Positions 29,528 through 38,451 of a DNA stretch of 64,000 nt are shown here, in pieces. This DNA comes from Pseudomonas sp. (GTDB lineage: Bacteria > Pseudomonadota > Gammaproteobacteria > Pseudomonadales > Pseudomonadaceae), in the NCBI GenBank assembly GCA_030656145.1, contig JAUSOF010000051.1, forward strand, positions 1 to 64,000. The letters run 5' to 3'. Numbering within the stretch: the first letter of the stretch is position 1; each line of letters starts with the position of its first letter. Position numbers and translations under genes: made by a program. The notes below the pieces were generated by a model. That model saw only the letters and a list, made by a program, of their open reading frames with translations, made no database searches and was not told the DNA's origin.

Positions 29528-31456
29528 TTAACTGTCCTGGCCACTGGCCGACGGTTGTGGTGGCAGCCAGCGAAGCAGTACCCGTTGCAAATCAGCGCGC
29601 TTGAAGGGTTTGGCCAGGTAATCATTCATGCCTGCCTCCATGCATGTTTCGCGATCGCCCTGCAAGGCATTGGCAGTGAGGGCAATGATCGGTATTTCGG
29701 CCCGGCCGGCGAGCAGCCGAATTTTTCCGGTGGCTTCATAACCATCCATGATCGGCAGGCGACAATCCATCAGGATGGCAGCAAAGTTCTGGTGTTCGAC
29801 GCGTTGTACTGCCTGGGCGCCATCGCAGACCAGGCAGACCTGGTAGCCGAGGCTGCGCAGCATGGCTTCGATCACGGTTTGGTTGACCGGGTTATCCTCG
29901 ACCAGTAGCACTATTTGTCCTTGCCCCTGGTCATCTGTATTCGTGATGCTCGGGCTGATAGCGCGCAACTGGCGGGAGAAGGGCAGGGGTATTTCCAGGG
30001 TGAATACCGAGCCGTGCTGCTCCTGGCTCTCTCCGCGCAGGGTGCCACCCATGCGCTCTGCCAGGGTGCGGGCGATCGGCAGGCCCAGGCCCGTGCCGCC
30101 ATAACGCCGGGAGATCGAGGTGTCGGCTTGCTGAAAGGCATCGAACATATGCTCCAGGCGTTCGGCGGATACCCCGATGCCCGTGTCATGCACCGCACAG
30201 GTAAGCCACATCACCTGGTTGTCCAATACTTGCCAGCGAGCGTCTACGCGGATGCTCCCTGTTTCGGTGAACTTCAGTGCATTACCGATCAGGTTGACCA
30301 GGATCTGCCGGATACGTGTCGGATCGCCTTGCACTTCAAGCGATTCCAGGCCGCTCTGGGTGTTCAGTTGCAGCGCCAGGCCGCGTTGTTGGGCGCTATG
30401 TTGAAACATCTGCACACAACCCTGCACCAGCTCCTGCACGTTGAACGGGATGCACTCGAGCTCCAGGGCGCCGCGCTCTATGCGTGAGAAGTCGAGAATA
30501 TCGTTGATGACTTTCAGCAAATGTTCGGTGGACTCGGTCGCCAGAGCTGCATATTCCGTCTGCTCCTGGGTCATTTCGGTGGTTTCGAGCAGTTGCAACA
30601 TGCCCAGTACCCCATTCATGGGGGTGCGCAGTTCGTGGCTCATCATGGCCAGGAAGTCGGATTTGGCACTGTTGGCCTGCTCCGACTCTTCGCGCGCCTT
30701 GATCAGCAGCGCAATGGCTTGCTCCTGTTCAAGGCTGGCGCGATTCAGGCCATTGGCCAGTTTGTTGATGTGTCGAGCCAGGACCCCCAGCTCGCCTTTA
30801 TCTATTTCGGGCAGGGTGGTGCGGTAGTCGCCACCCTGGATCGCCGTGACCGCAGTGCTCATCGCGCTGAGTGGATGTGACAGTTGTCTTGCCAGGCGCC
30901 GTGCCAGGATAAAGGTCAGCAACAGGGCGAGCAGCGCCAGGCTTGCAGCTTTAAAAAGGATTTCCTGCTGGCGGGTGTTGAAGGCGTCATTTGACATGCC
31001 GACCACCACACGGCCGAGGTCTTGTTCGACAGGTTGCATCGGATCTGTGATTCGCGGCTGCAGGAAGTCGCTGTCCAGCGTGATTCGCTGCAGGCGAATA
31101 GGCGCGTGGAAGACTTTGACCTGCGCATTGCCGTGCCCGTTGCTGTTGGGCTGCTCGACATACACCAGAATATTATCGGCGTGGTCACGTACTTCCAGAA
31201 AGCGCACATGCGGGGTCTTCAGGGTGGCCTGCAACAGGGCATCAATCACCTCCAGGTTGCCGGAAATAACGCCGTATTCGGTTGCCGGAGCCAGCTGACT
31301 GGCAATCAACTGGCCGGTGTGGTCGAGTTCCTGGCGCAGATCCTGTAGGCGTACGAAGGTGAAAAAACCAGTCAGCAGCAGGGTCATCAACAACGCTGGG
31401 CCGACACTGATCAACTGCGTGCGGGCATGGATGTCCCAGCTAAGGCTCAGCTTCAT
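29528..31456 (-). CDS. Hybrid sensor histidine kinase, PA1611-like
   Basis: A 642-residue membrane hybrid kinase. TM1 is about residues 17-36, an extracytoplasmic sensor about 37-165 with a PAS/Cache-like pattern, TM2 about 169-186, HAMP about 187-240, then His274 in MMSHELRTPMNGVLGML, an ATPase domain with NALKFTETG, HDTGIG and GGTGLGLPIA, and a C-terminal receiver with Asp564 in ILMDCRLPIMDG. There is no C-terminal Hpt domain, so the phosphate must pass to a separate Hpt protein. Location after fabAB and domain order match P. aeruginosa PA1611, which feeds HptB and interacts with RetS to affect biofilm and virulence control. It is translationally coupled (ATGA) to the binding-protein gene before it. 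Confidence 0.88.
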   Translation of the reverse strand: MKLSLSWDIHARTQLISVGPALLMTLLLTGFFTFVRLQDLRQELDHTGQLIASQLAPATEYGVISGNLEVIDALLQATLKTPHVRFLEVRDHADNILVYVEQPNSNGHGNAQVKVFHAPIRLQRITLDSDFLQPRITDPMQPVEQDLGRVVVGMSNDAFNTRQQEILFKAASLALLALLLTFILARRLARQLSHPLSAMSTAVTAIQGGDYRTTLPEIDKGELGVLARHINKLANGLNRASLEQEQAIALLIKAREESEQANSAKSDFLAMMSHELRTPMNGVLGMLQLLETTEMTQEQTEYAALATESTEHLLKVINDILDFSRIERGALELECIPFNVQELVQGCVQMFQHSAQQRGLALQLNTQSGLESLEVQGDPTRIRQILVNLIGNALKFTETGSIRVDARWQVLDNQVMWLTCAVHDTGIGVSAERLEHMFDAFQQADTSISRRYGGTGLGLPIARTLAERMGGTLRGESQEQHGSVFTLEIPLPFSRQLRAISPSITNTDDQGQGQIVLLVEDNPVNQTVIEAMLRSLGYQVCLVCDGAQAVQRVEHQNFAAILMDCRLPIMDGYEATGKIRLLAGRAEIPIIALTANALQGDRETCMEAGMNDYLAKPFKRADLQRVLLRWLPPQPSASGQDS

Positions 31457-32379
31457 GGGTTCTCTCCTGCAGCCACTTGTTGCGTCAGGCTGGCGTCATC
31501 GGCCAGTTCAATAGCCAGTGCGCGCGCCACCTGGCGGTTACCCAGTACCTTGAAATAGGCGGGGTAAGCGCTACGCGGCCAGCTCTGGGGCGGTTGGTCG
31601 AGCAGTTGGTTGAGGCTGTCCAGCCAGTCTTGCTGGTCGCTGTAAACGCTCGCCAGGCTGCCGGCGCGGACGAAGCTGGCGCTGGGGCCGATCATGGCGC
31701 GTTGTTGGGCGTAACTGGTAAGCAGCAGATTTTTCGCTGTGCGCGGATTGAACAGGTCGTCATCGCTCACGCCGTACAGCAGGTCACTGTGTTGCAGCAG
31801 CGCCAGCAGTGGCCGGTTATCACGGCTGTCAGGCCAGGCTTGAGCGACGATCTCCAGCGCTAAGGGCGCGGCAGCATGGCGCAGTTCGTCGAGCAGAAAC
31901 TGGCTGTGCTGGTCGTAGAGCACACCGATCCGTTGCGCCTGGGGCATGAGCAAACGTATCAGGCGCAGCTGGCGGGCGGGCGCCGGATCGCTCCAGAGCA
32001 GGCTGAGCTGTGCCGGGCGGCGATTGCCGAGGCGTTCTTGGGCGTGCACTCGAGTGATGCGTAACATTAGGGTCGGTGGGCCTGCGGGGGTGCTTAGGCG
32101 CCAGTCGAGGGCTTGCAGGTCGAGCAGGATCAGGCGCGTGTCGGCGGGAATGTGTTCGGGGCTTGGCAGTTGCGCCAGGGGCTGGAACTGCACCCGATCA
32201 TGGGGCCGCCGCTCGGCCAGCGCGGCGCTGAATGCGCGTATGGCCGGGTTGTCGTCGGCGCCGCTGAGGAGGATCTCGGCGGCGTGCAATGGCGTGCTGC
32301 ACAGCACAAAGCAGAACAACAGCCAGTGGCGCATCCATGAAGATCGGGTGGGGCTCATCCGTGAGGTGGGGTACTGCAT
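31453..32379 (-). CDS. Periplasmic substrate-binding-like protein of an ABC type
   Basis: A 308-residue secreted protein with a signal sequence (core LLFCFVLCSTPLHA, ending near residue 33). The rest has the two-lobed alpha/beta pattern of the ABC_sub_bind/DUF534 kind, for example RIGVLYDQHSQFLLDELRHA in the middle and YAQQRAMIGPSASFVRAG near the end. No ABC permease or ATPase is nearby. The gene lies one base after the TonB receptor gene and overlaps the hybrid kinase, which suggests it acts as a ligand-binding partner of that kinase rather than of a transporter. The ATG at 32379 is used; starts at 32358 and 32334 (MRHWLL) are possible and would fit the signal peptide better. Confidence 0.75.
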   Translation of the reverse strand: MQYPTSRMSPTRSSWMRHWLLFCFVLCSTPLHAAEILLSGADDNPAIRAFSAALAERRPHDRVQFQPLAQLPSPEHIPADTRLILLDLQALDWRLSTPAGPPTLMLRITRVHAQERLGNRRPAQLSLLWSDPAPARQLRLIRLLMPQAQRIGVLYDQHSQFLLDELRHAAAPLALEIVAQAWPDSRDNRPLLALLQHSDLLYGVSDDDLFNPRTAKNLLLTSYAQQRAMIGPSASFVRAGSLASVYSDQQDWLDSLNQLLDQPPQSWPRSAYPAYFKVLGNRQVARALAIELADDASLTQQVAAGENP

Positions 32380-32380
32380 C

Positions 32381-34528
32381 CTAGAACTCTATCTCCGCGC
32401 TGAAGTAAAGCAGGTGTCGTTGGTCGTGGTTATTCTGTTGCCAGCTCAGCGGCTCATCGTCGAGGCGCTGCTGCAGAACCCCTGACAGTTCCAGGGCCGC
32501 GCCGCCAATGGCAATGCGTTTGGCCACGCGCAGGTCCAATCGTTCGAAACGGTATTGATTGAGTTGGTCTGCGCCGTAATAGAACAGTGCGCTCGACCAG
32601 TCCTGCCCCCAGTCGCGTAGCCAGCCAGCGGAGCCGCTGTTGCGTGGCGTGAGGCGCCGATCGATGCGATGGCTGGCGTCATAGTCGATGTAGGCGTAGC
32701 CGAGGCGCAGGCGATCGCGTATGCCCAGTTGCCAGTTTATTTCGCTCTCGGCACCCTTCAGGCGCAGATGGTTGCTGTTAGTGGGAGCGAATTGATAAAC
32801 CTTGAGGGGCTCGCTGATCATGTTGTCGATTTCGTCATAGAACAGTTTTACGTCGAGGGTTAGTCCGATATTACTGAAGTGGCCGTTGTAGCCAAGCTCT
32901 CGCGATCGCATGACTTCCTGCTCAAGATTGCCTGGGCCTGATGCCGTGGCGAAATAGGCGGCCTCGTTTTGGCCGAGGGCCGCCGGGCGCAGATCGCGCA
33001 CGCGGTACTGCCAGTCTGCGTGGTTCTCGAACATGTCCGGGGTGCGCACCGCCTCGGAATACACAGCCCGCAGGCCGTGGGCCGGGGTGATCAGATAGTT
33101 GAGTGCGATGCGTGGCGAGAGCGAGGCGCTGCTGGTGCTGGCATCTTCGAACATTGCGCCGCCTTGCAGCAGCCAATGTTGATTGATGCGCCATTCGAAC
33201 TGGCTGAACAAGCTCCAGGTGTCTTGTTTGAGTTCACCGTTGAGGTAGGTCTCGGAGTCGGCGCGGTCGTGGCGGTAGCTTAGTCCGCTGACCAGGCGTA
33301 GGTCGTCGGAGAGGCTCAGGGTGTCCTGGATTTCCAGATCGAAGCGGCTCTCGCGGGCATCTTCGTTGATCAGGCCGCAGGAATGGGCGAGGGTGCGCGT
33401 GGTTGGGTCGAATGTGGCCGCGGCCTGTTGCAGCACTTGGGCGGCGAGCGCCGTCTGCTCGGGCGTACCTGCCGGTGGAGTAAAGTTTCCAGCTTTTAGA
33501 TGCTGGCTCAGTCGATTGGTATAGGAAGGTGAATCTGCCCACAGTCGGCCGAGTTGTGAACTGAAAGCCAGTTGACCCTCGCAAGCCCGCCACTGGCGCA
33601 GGCGCTCCCACTGCTGCAGGTTGGTCTGTACGTACAGGCTGTGCGCAGGATTGAGGTCGAGGTTCCAGCGTAGGCTGGTGGCGAAATCACGGGCGCGCAC
33701 GTCAGAGTCGCTGCTCTGCTCCCAGGGTTGCGCGGCGATCGGGAAGATCGATTCGTAGCGATTGTCGACCTGGTTCGTGCCCTCCTTGAGGGCCAACTGC
33801 CAGTCCAGTGACTGTTTAGCGTCGAGTTCCTGGCTGATGCTCAGATTAAGGCGATTGAGACGTTTGCTGTCGCGAAAGTCGCTGTCGTCGTCCTTGTGGT
33901 CAAAGCCGTCATCTTGCCGGCCGGAGAGTGACAGGCGCATGTCACCGCTCTCCCATCCCTGGCCGTGGCTGGCATGCCAGTCGTTGATGTCGCGCTGGCC
34001 TCGTGTGTGTTTCAGGCGTGTGCCATGGCTGTCGCGCGGCGCGCGGGTGAGGATGTTGACCACCGCCATCAGCGCGTTGGCGCCGTAGCTCACGGTGTTA
34101 GGGCCGCGGAAGACCTCGATGCGTTCGATGTCTTCGATGGCCACGGGAATGTCGTCCCAGTCGACTTGGGCGAAACCTGCGCGATATACCGAGCGGCCAT
34201 CCACCAATACTTGCATGCGCCGGGCCTGGTTGGCGCTGCTGCCGTGGTAATTGACGGTATTCAAATTACCGCTTTGCGGCACCACCAACATGCCGGGTAC
34301 CAGGCGCAACAACTCCGGGAGGCTGCGTGCGCCACTGGCTTTAATCAATGCGCTGTCGAGTACCGTGACGCTGCCGGGAACTGCCGCAGGCGACTGCTTC
34401 AAGCGCGTAGCGGTCAGTATTTCCGGCATGGCGTAGTGGTTGTCGAACAGGTCATCACCCAGTACTGCGCCAGTGGCCAGCAGTGCCAGTAACGACAGGG
34501 GGAGTGAGGCACGAGTGTTGATAGCCAC
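32381..34528 (-). CDS. TonB-dependent outer-membrane receptor
   Basis: A 715-residue outer-membrane transporter. A signal peptide (LPLSLLALLATGAVLG) is followed by a plug domain (about 45-160: TATRLKQSPAAVPGSVTVLD, then ELLRLVPGMLV, RMQVLVDGRSVYR, IERIEVFRGPNTVSYGANALMAVVNI) and a 22-strand-type barrel ending in the aromatic FSAEIEF. A GTG at 34528 preceded by AAGG seven bases upstream is preferred; ATG at 34561 would add 11 residues before the signal peptide. It starts an operon with a periplasmic binding protein and a hybrid kinase, so it may import or sense a specific compound. Substrate unknown; the plug is close to vitamin- or siderophore-type receptors only in general pattern. Confidence 0.88.
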   Translation of the reverse strand: MAINTRASLPLSLLALLATGAVLGDDLFDNHYAMPEILTATRLKQSPAAVPGSVTVLDSALIKASGARSLPELLRLVPGMLVVPQSGNLNTVNYHGSSANQARRMQVLVDGRSVYRAGFAQVDWDDIPVAIEDIERIEVFRGPNTVSYGANALMAVVNILTRAPRDSHGTRLKHTRGQRDINDWHASHGQGWESGDMRLSLSGRQDDGFDHKDDDSDFRDSKRLNRLNLSISQELDAKQSLDWQLALKEGTNQVDNRYESIFPIAAQPWEQSSDSDVRARDFATSLRWNLDLNPAHSLYVQTNLQQWERLRQWRACEGQLAFSSQLGRLWADSPSYTNRLSQHLKAGNFTPPAGTPEQTALAAQVLQQAAATFDPTTRTLAHSCGLINEDARESRFDLEIQDTLSLSDDLRLVSGLSYRHDRADSETYLNGELKQDTWSLFSQFEWRINQHWLLQGGAMFEDASTSSASLSPRIALNYLITPAHGLRAVYSEAVRTPDMFENHADWQYRVRDLRPAALGQNEAAYFATASGPGNLEQEVMRSRELGYNGHFSNIGLTLDVKLFYDEIDNMISEPLKVYQFAPTNSNHLRLKGAESEINWQLGIRDRLRLGYAYIDYDASHRIDRRLTPRNSGSAGWLRDWGQDWSSALFYYGADQLNQYRFERLDLRVAKRIAIGGAALELSGVLQQRLDDEPLSWQQNNHDQRHLLYFSAEIEF

Positions 34529-34636
34529 GCGACAGCCTTGTTCGAGGTGAGGGTGCGGCATGTTAACCGAGGCATAAGGTTTTTTCAGTCGGCGCGCGCA
34601 GGCTTGAGTACATTTCTGCCAGTTCGCGTGAGGCTT

Positions 34637-34680
34637 GGCGGCCAGCTAAAGCTGGCCGCCGTCCCCTCGGCCCGTATAAT
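34637..34680 (+). promoter_or_regulatory. gpsA promoter region with a strong hairpin
   Basis: A perfect -10 hexamer TATAAT at 34675-34680 lies 42 bp before the gpsA start. The place for -35 is occupied by a perfect 10-bp stem, GGCGGCCAGC-TAAA-GCTGGCCGCC (34637-34660), in the divergent region between gpsA and the TonB receptor. Confidence 0.55.
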
Positions 34681-34722
34681 GCGTGCAGATCGCCATTGTG
34701 CATGGCCCAAAACGGATACGTT

Positions 34723-35745
34723 ATGACTGAGCAGCAACCCATTGCCGTACTTGGCGGCGGTAGCTTTGGTACCGCCATTGCGAACCTGCTGGCAGAGAAC
34801 GGTCAGCAGGTATTGCATTGGATGCGCGACCCGGATCAGGTCGAAGCCATCCTGGCTACCCGCGAAAACCCGCGTTATCTCAAGGGGGTGAAAATCCACC
34901 CCGGTGTCGAGCCGCTCACCGATCTGAATGCCGCACTGAGCGCCTGCCTGCTGGTATTTGTCGCCTTGCCTTCCAGCGCCCTGCGTCAGGCGCTGCAGCC
35001 GGTGGCCGAGCAACTCAGTGGCAAGTTGCTGGTCAGCACCACTAAAGGCATCGAGGCGAATGGTTTCAAGCTGATGAGTCAGGTTCTCGAGGAGATCGTC
35101 CCGCAGGCCCGTATCGGCGTATTGTCCGGGCCGAATCTGGCCCGTGAAGTTGCCGAGCACGCGCTGACTGCCTCGGTGATCGCCAGCGAGGACGAAGAGC
35201 TGTGCCTGCGGGTGCAAGAGGCGTTGCATGGCCGAACCTTCCGCGTGTATGCCAGTGGCGACCGCTTCGGCGTCGAACTGGGTGGCGCGCTGAAGAATGT
35301 CTACGCAATCATCGCCGGCATGGCTTCGGCCATGGGTATGGGCGAGAACACCCGCAGCATGCTGATCACTCGGGCGTTGGCGGAGATGACCCGTTTTGCC
35401 GTGCAGTTGGGCGCCAATCCGATGACCTTCCTCGGCCTGGCTGGCGTCGGTGATCTGATCGTTACCTGCTCGTCAGCCAAAAGCCGTAACTATCAGGTTG
35501 GTTTCGCCCTGGGCGAGGGCTTGACCCTCGAGGACGCGGTGGAGCGTTTGGGCGAGGTGGCGGAGGGGGTGAATACCATCAAGGTGCTCAAGGCCAAGGC
35601 TGAGGAATTGCAAATCTACATGCCCCTGGTCGCGGGATTGCATGCCATTCTGTTCGAGGGCCGCACGCTTAATCAGGTGATCGAGGCGCTGATGCTTGCC
35701 GAGCCCAAGACCGACGTCGATTTCATTCCCACCACGGGTTTCTGA
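34723..35745 (+). CDS. gpsA: Glycerol-3-phosphate dehydrogenase [NAD(P)+]
   Basis: A 340-residue cytosolic enzyme reducing dihydroxyacetone phosphate to sn-glycerol-3-phosphate, the backbone for phospholipids. The Rossmann motif [10 protein letters not shown] (residues 10-19), the catalytic-lysine segment [12 protein letters not shown] and the [13 protein letters not shown] signature are present, and the length fits the family. The ATG at 34723 (MTEQQPIAV) is used in place of an in-frame start at 34696. It heads a plus-strand cluster with DUF4389, sixA and lipid-related genes. Confidence 0.96.
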   Translation: MTEQQPIAVLGGGSFGTAIANLLAENGQQVLHWMRDPDQVEAILATRENPRYLKGVKIHPGVEPLTDLNAALSACLLVFVALPSSALRQALQPVAEQLSGKLLVSTTKGIEANGFKLMSQVLEEIVPQARIGVLSGPNLAREVAEHALTASVIASEDEELCLRVQEALHGRTFRVYASGDRFGVELGGALKNVYAIIAGMASAMGMGENTRSMLITRALAEMTRFAVQLGANPMTFLGLAGVGDLIVTCSSAKSRNYQVGFALGEGLTLEDAVERLGEVAEGVNTIKVLKAKAEELQIYMPLVAGLHAILFEGRTLNQVIEALMLAEPKTDVDFIPTTGF

Positions 35746-35770
35746 CCCGCTACTTAGCAAGGAGATTTTC

Positions 35771-36118
35771 ATGAGCGAAGAGCCCAAAGATCTGGCCCGC
35801 GAGTCCATTCTGCTGCGGATTCTGTGGATGGTCGTATTCGTCATCGTCTGGCAACTGGCCGAGTTGGTGCTCGGTGCCGTGGTCCTGCTGCAGTTGGGCT
35901 ACCGGCTGTTTTATGGTGCGCCGAGTGCCAGCTTGCTCGGATTTGGTGACAGCCTGAGCCAATACCTGGCGCAGATTGGCCGTTTCGGCACCTTTAATAG
36001 CGAAGAAAAACCTTGGCCATTCGCTGACTGGCCGACGCCGCAAGCCCCGCAAGGACAGGCGCCGCATAGTGTGCCGCCGGCCCCGCATCCGGTGCGTGAC
36101 GAAGAGCCGAAGTTGTGA
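35771..36118 (+). CDS. DUF4389 membrane protein
   Basis: A 115-residue small membrane protein. A hydrophobic stretch at about residues 15-48 (LLRILWMVVFVIVWQLAELV...) gives one or two helices; the following GFGDSLSQYLAQIGRF is typical of DUF4389. The C-terminal third is proline-rich and polar. ATG at 35771 has GGAG nine bases upstream. It lies 25 nt after gpsA and 10 nt before sixA, so the three are probably co-transcribed. Function unknown. Confidence 0.85.
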   Translation: MSEEPKDLARESILLRILWMVVFVIVWQLAELVLGAVVLLQLGYRLFYGAPSASLLGFGDSLSQYLAQIGRFGTFNSEEKPWPFADWPTPQAPQGQAPHSVPPAPHPVRDEEPKL

Positions 36119-36128
36119 GGGATAGTCA

Positions 36129-36593
36129 ATGAGATTGTGGCTACTGCGCCACGGCGAGGCCGAAGCACAGGCGCGCAGCGATGCCGCGCGCGCCTTGACC
36201 ACGCGTGGTCGCCAGGAGGTTCGCCAGGCGGCGGTGCAACTGGAGGGGCGTAAGCTTGGCGCGATTCTGGCCAGCCCTTATGTTCGCGCACAACAAACCG
36301 CCGCGCTGGTATGCGAAGCGCTGGGTTTCACTGGCGGGGTCGAGACCGTACCCTGGCTGACCCCCGATAGTGATCCGCGCGAAGTCCTGCGCCAGCTCGA
36401 TCATTACCCTCAGGGTGAGTTGTTACTGGTAACCCACCAGCCCTTGGTCGGTGCCTTGGCCGGCTTGTTGATTCATGGTAATCGTCAGCAGGCAGTGCCC
36501 ATGCACACTGCAAGCCTGGCCGAGCTGGAGGGCGAGGTGCTGGCCGCCGGCCTGATGGAGTTGCTGGCCTTGGTGCATTCGCAGCACGGTTGA
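36129..36593 (+). CDS. sixA: Phosphohistidine phosphatase SixA
   Basis: A 154-residue histidine-phosphatase-superfamily enzyme. The catalytic RHG motif is at residues 7-9 (LWLLRHGEAE) and the second histidine is in LLVTHQPLVG. In E. coli SixA removes phosphate from histidine-containing phosphotransfer proteins such as ArcB's Hpt and the nitrogen PTS protein NPr. It is last of the gpsA-DUF4389-sixA cluster. The presence of a hybrid kinase that needs a separate Hpt nearby is suggestive but no link is shown. Confidence 0.93.
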   Translation: MRLWLLRHGEAEAQARSDAARALTTRGRQEVRQAAVQLEGRKLGAILASPYVRAQQTAALVCEALGFTGGVETVPWLTPDSDPREVLRQLDHYPQGELLLVTHQPLVGALAGLLIHGNRQQAVPMHTASLAELEGEVLAAGLMELLALVHSQHG

Positions 36594-36655
36594 CGGCGGA
36601 CTACACAGCGAAACATTTCTTCACTTGCAGCTTCCCTTTGTGCGTGGAATAGTCA

Positions 36656-36675
36656 AACCAAGCAATTGCTTGGTT
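36656..36675. promoter_or_regulatory. 20-bp perfect palindrome before the acyl-CoA synthetase gene
   Basis: AACCAAGCAATTGCTTGGTT is a perfect 20-bp palindrome in the 114-bp gap between sixA and the acyl-CoA synthetase gene, 33 bp before its GTG start. No T-run follows, so it looks like an operator for a dimeric repressor, for example of the TetR family that controls fatty-acid genes. The regulator is not known. Confidence 0.75.
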
Positions 36676-36707
36676 GGCTCCACAAAAACAACAAAGGAGA
36701 ATGCCCT

Positions 36708-38375
36708 GTGGCCGATGCTATCCGTTTGCCGCTGCAAATGTTTTACCAGCGCGAAACCCAGCACCCGAATAAGCGCTATATGGTGCAGCCGTTACCGGGT
36801 GGTCAGCTGCAGGAGCTGAGTTGGGCTGATGTCGGCGACCAGGCCCGCCGCGGCGCTAACTGGTTACGTGCCCGGGAACTGCCGCAAGGCAGCCGCATCG
36901 CGATCATTTCCAAGAACTGTGCGCACTGGATCATTGCCGACCTGGCGATCTGGATGGCTGGGCATGTTTCGGTGCCGCTGTACCCGAACCTGACCGCCGA
37001 CTCGGTGCGCCAGGTACTCGAGCATTCCGAGGCAGCGCTGGTGTTCATCGGTAAGCTGGACGACTGGCCGAGCATGGCCCCAGGAGTGCCTGATGAGCTG
37101 CCAACCATCGGTTTGCCGCTGCACCCTCCAGGGCAGTTCGGTTACCTCTGGGACGACCTACAAGCCTGCAGGCCGATTCAGGACAGCCCCATGCCTGCGG
37201 CCGATCAGTTGGCCACCATTATTTATACCTCTGGCACTACCGGCACGCCGAAAGGGGTGATGCACAATTTCAGCAACCTTGGGTTTGCCGCCAGCCATGC
37301 CACCGAGTTGTTCGGTGTCGGTGAAGACGATCGGGTGCTGTCCTACCTGCCGCTGTGTCATGTGGCTGAGCGGATGTTCGTTGAACTGGCATCGATCTAC
37401 GCTGGGCAAACGGTATTCTTTGCCGAAAGCCTGGAGACCTTTCTCGAGGATCTCAAGCGTGCCCGGCCTACGGTGATCTTCGGCGTGCCGCGGATCTGGA
37501 CCAAGTTCCAGATGGGGGTGTACAGCAAGATGCCGGCAGCAAGACTCGACTTCTTGCTCAAGCTGCCGCTGATCGGGCGTCTGGTTGGCAACAAGGTGCT
37601 TGCCGGCCTTGGCCTGGACGCGGTGCGCTATGCGCTGTCTGGCGCCGCGCCCGTCCCCGAAGCGCTACTCAACTGGTACCAGCGCCTGGGTCTGGATGTG
37701 CTTGAGGTCTATGGCATGACCGAGAACTGTGGCTATTCCCATGTTGGTCGGCCAGGGAAGTTCAAACAAGGCTGGATTGGTCAGAATAGCCCCGGCGTGG
37801 AGGTGCGCATCGCCGAGGACGGTGAGGTGCAGGTGCGCAGCGGCGCGACCATGCAGGGTTATTACAAGGATCCGCAGAAAACTGCGGAGACCATCACCGC
37901 CGACGGGTTCCTGCGTACCGGCGACAAGGGCGAACAGGATGCCGAGGGCAACCTGCGCCTGACTGGGCGAATCAAGGAAATTTTCAAGACCAGCAAGGGT
38001 AAATATGTGGCCCCGGCACCGATCGAGAACCGTCTGGCTGTGCACTCGCGTATCGAGCAAGTGTGTGTGGTTGGCGATGGCATGGTTCAGCCGATTGCGT
38101 TGTGTGTGCTCTCCGACGTCGGCCGGCTGGAAGTCGCCCGCGGCTCCCGTGGCGACTTGGAAAGCAGCCTGAAGAGGCTGCTTGAGCAGGTCAACCTGGA
38201 TCTCGACAAGCACGAACGGTTGCAGCGCCTGGTCTTGGTCAAGGAAGTCTGGGCAGTGGACAACGGCTTTCTCACCCCGACCCTCAAGATCAAGCGCACG
38301 GTGGTTGAGGGCGTCTACGGGCCGCACTTCGCCGACTGGGTCGAGCGCCACGAAACGGTACTCTGGCACGAGTAA
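36708..38375 (+). CDS. AMP-dependent acyl-CoA synthetase (long-chain fatty-acid-CoA ligase family)
   Basis: A 555-residue ANL-superfamily enzyme that adenylates a fatty or organic acid and transfers it to CoA. The P-loop TIIYTSGTTGTPKGVMH (about 175-191), the A5 motif EVYGMTENCGYSH and the DGFLRTGDKGEQD hinge region are intact, and KIKRTVVEG near the end carries the catalytic lysine region. The GTG at 36708 is preceded by AAAGGAGA at a seven-base spacing; the earlier in-frame start at 36666 has no such site and lies in the palindrome. It resembles long-chain (eukaryote-like) acyl-CoA synthetases. A strong hairpin separates it from a hotdog thioesterase gene. Confidence 0.9.
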   Translation: MADAIRLPLQMFYQRETQHPNKRYMVQPLPGGQLQELSWADVGDQARRGANWLRARELPQGSRIAIISKNCAHWIIADLAIWMAGHVSVPLYPNLTADSVRQVLEHSEAALVFIGKLDDWPSMAPGVPDELPTIGLPLHPPGQFGYLWDDLQACRPIQDSPMPAADQLATIIYTSGTTGTPKGVMHNFSNLGFAASHATELFGVGEDDRVLSYLPLCHVAERMFVELASIYAGQTVFFAESLETFLEDLKRARPTVIFGVPRIWTKFQMGVYSKMPAARLDFLLKLPLIGRLVGNKVLAGLGLDAVRYALSGAAPVPEALLNWYQRLGLDVLEVYGMTENCGYSHVGRPGKFKQGWIGQNSPGVEVRIAEDGEVQVRSGATMQGYYKDPQKTAETITADGFLRTGDKGEQDAEGNLRLTGRIKEIFKTSKGKYVAPAPIENRLAVHSRIEQVCVVGDGMVQPIALCVLSDVGRLEVARGSRGDLESSLKRLLEQVNLDLDKHERLQRLVLVKEVWAVDNGFLTPTLKIKRTVVEGVYGPHFADWVERHETVLWHE

Positions 38376-38377
38376 CC

Positions 38378-38430
38378 GGTGGCGAGTGTCGCGTCAGTTG
38401 ACCTGTGACGCGACACTCGCCACCTTTCTT
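38378..38430 (+). terminator. Perfect 19-bp hairpin, likely terminator
   Basis: GGTGGCGAGTGTCGCGTCA (38378-38396) pairs without mismatch with TGACGCGACACTCGCCACC (38406-38424), nine-base loop, followed by TTTCTT. It starts two bases after the synthetase stop. It could end transcription or act as an mRNA 3' stabiliser with partial read-through to the thioesterase gene. Confidence 0.8.
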
Positions 38431-38451
38431 AAACCGAAAAAAGGATTTCCC

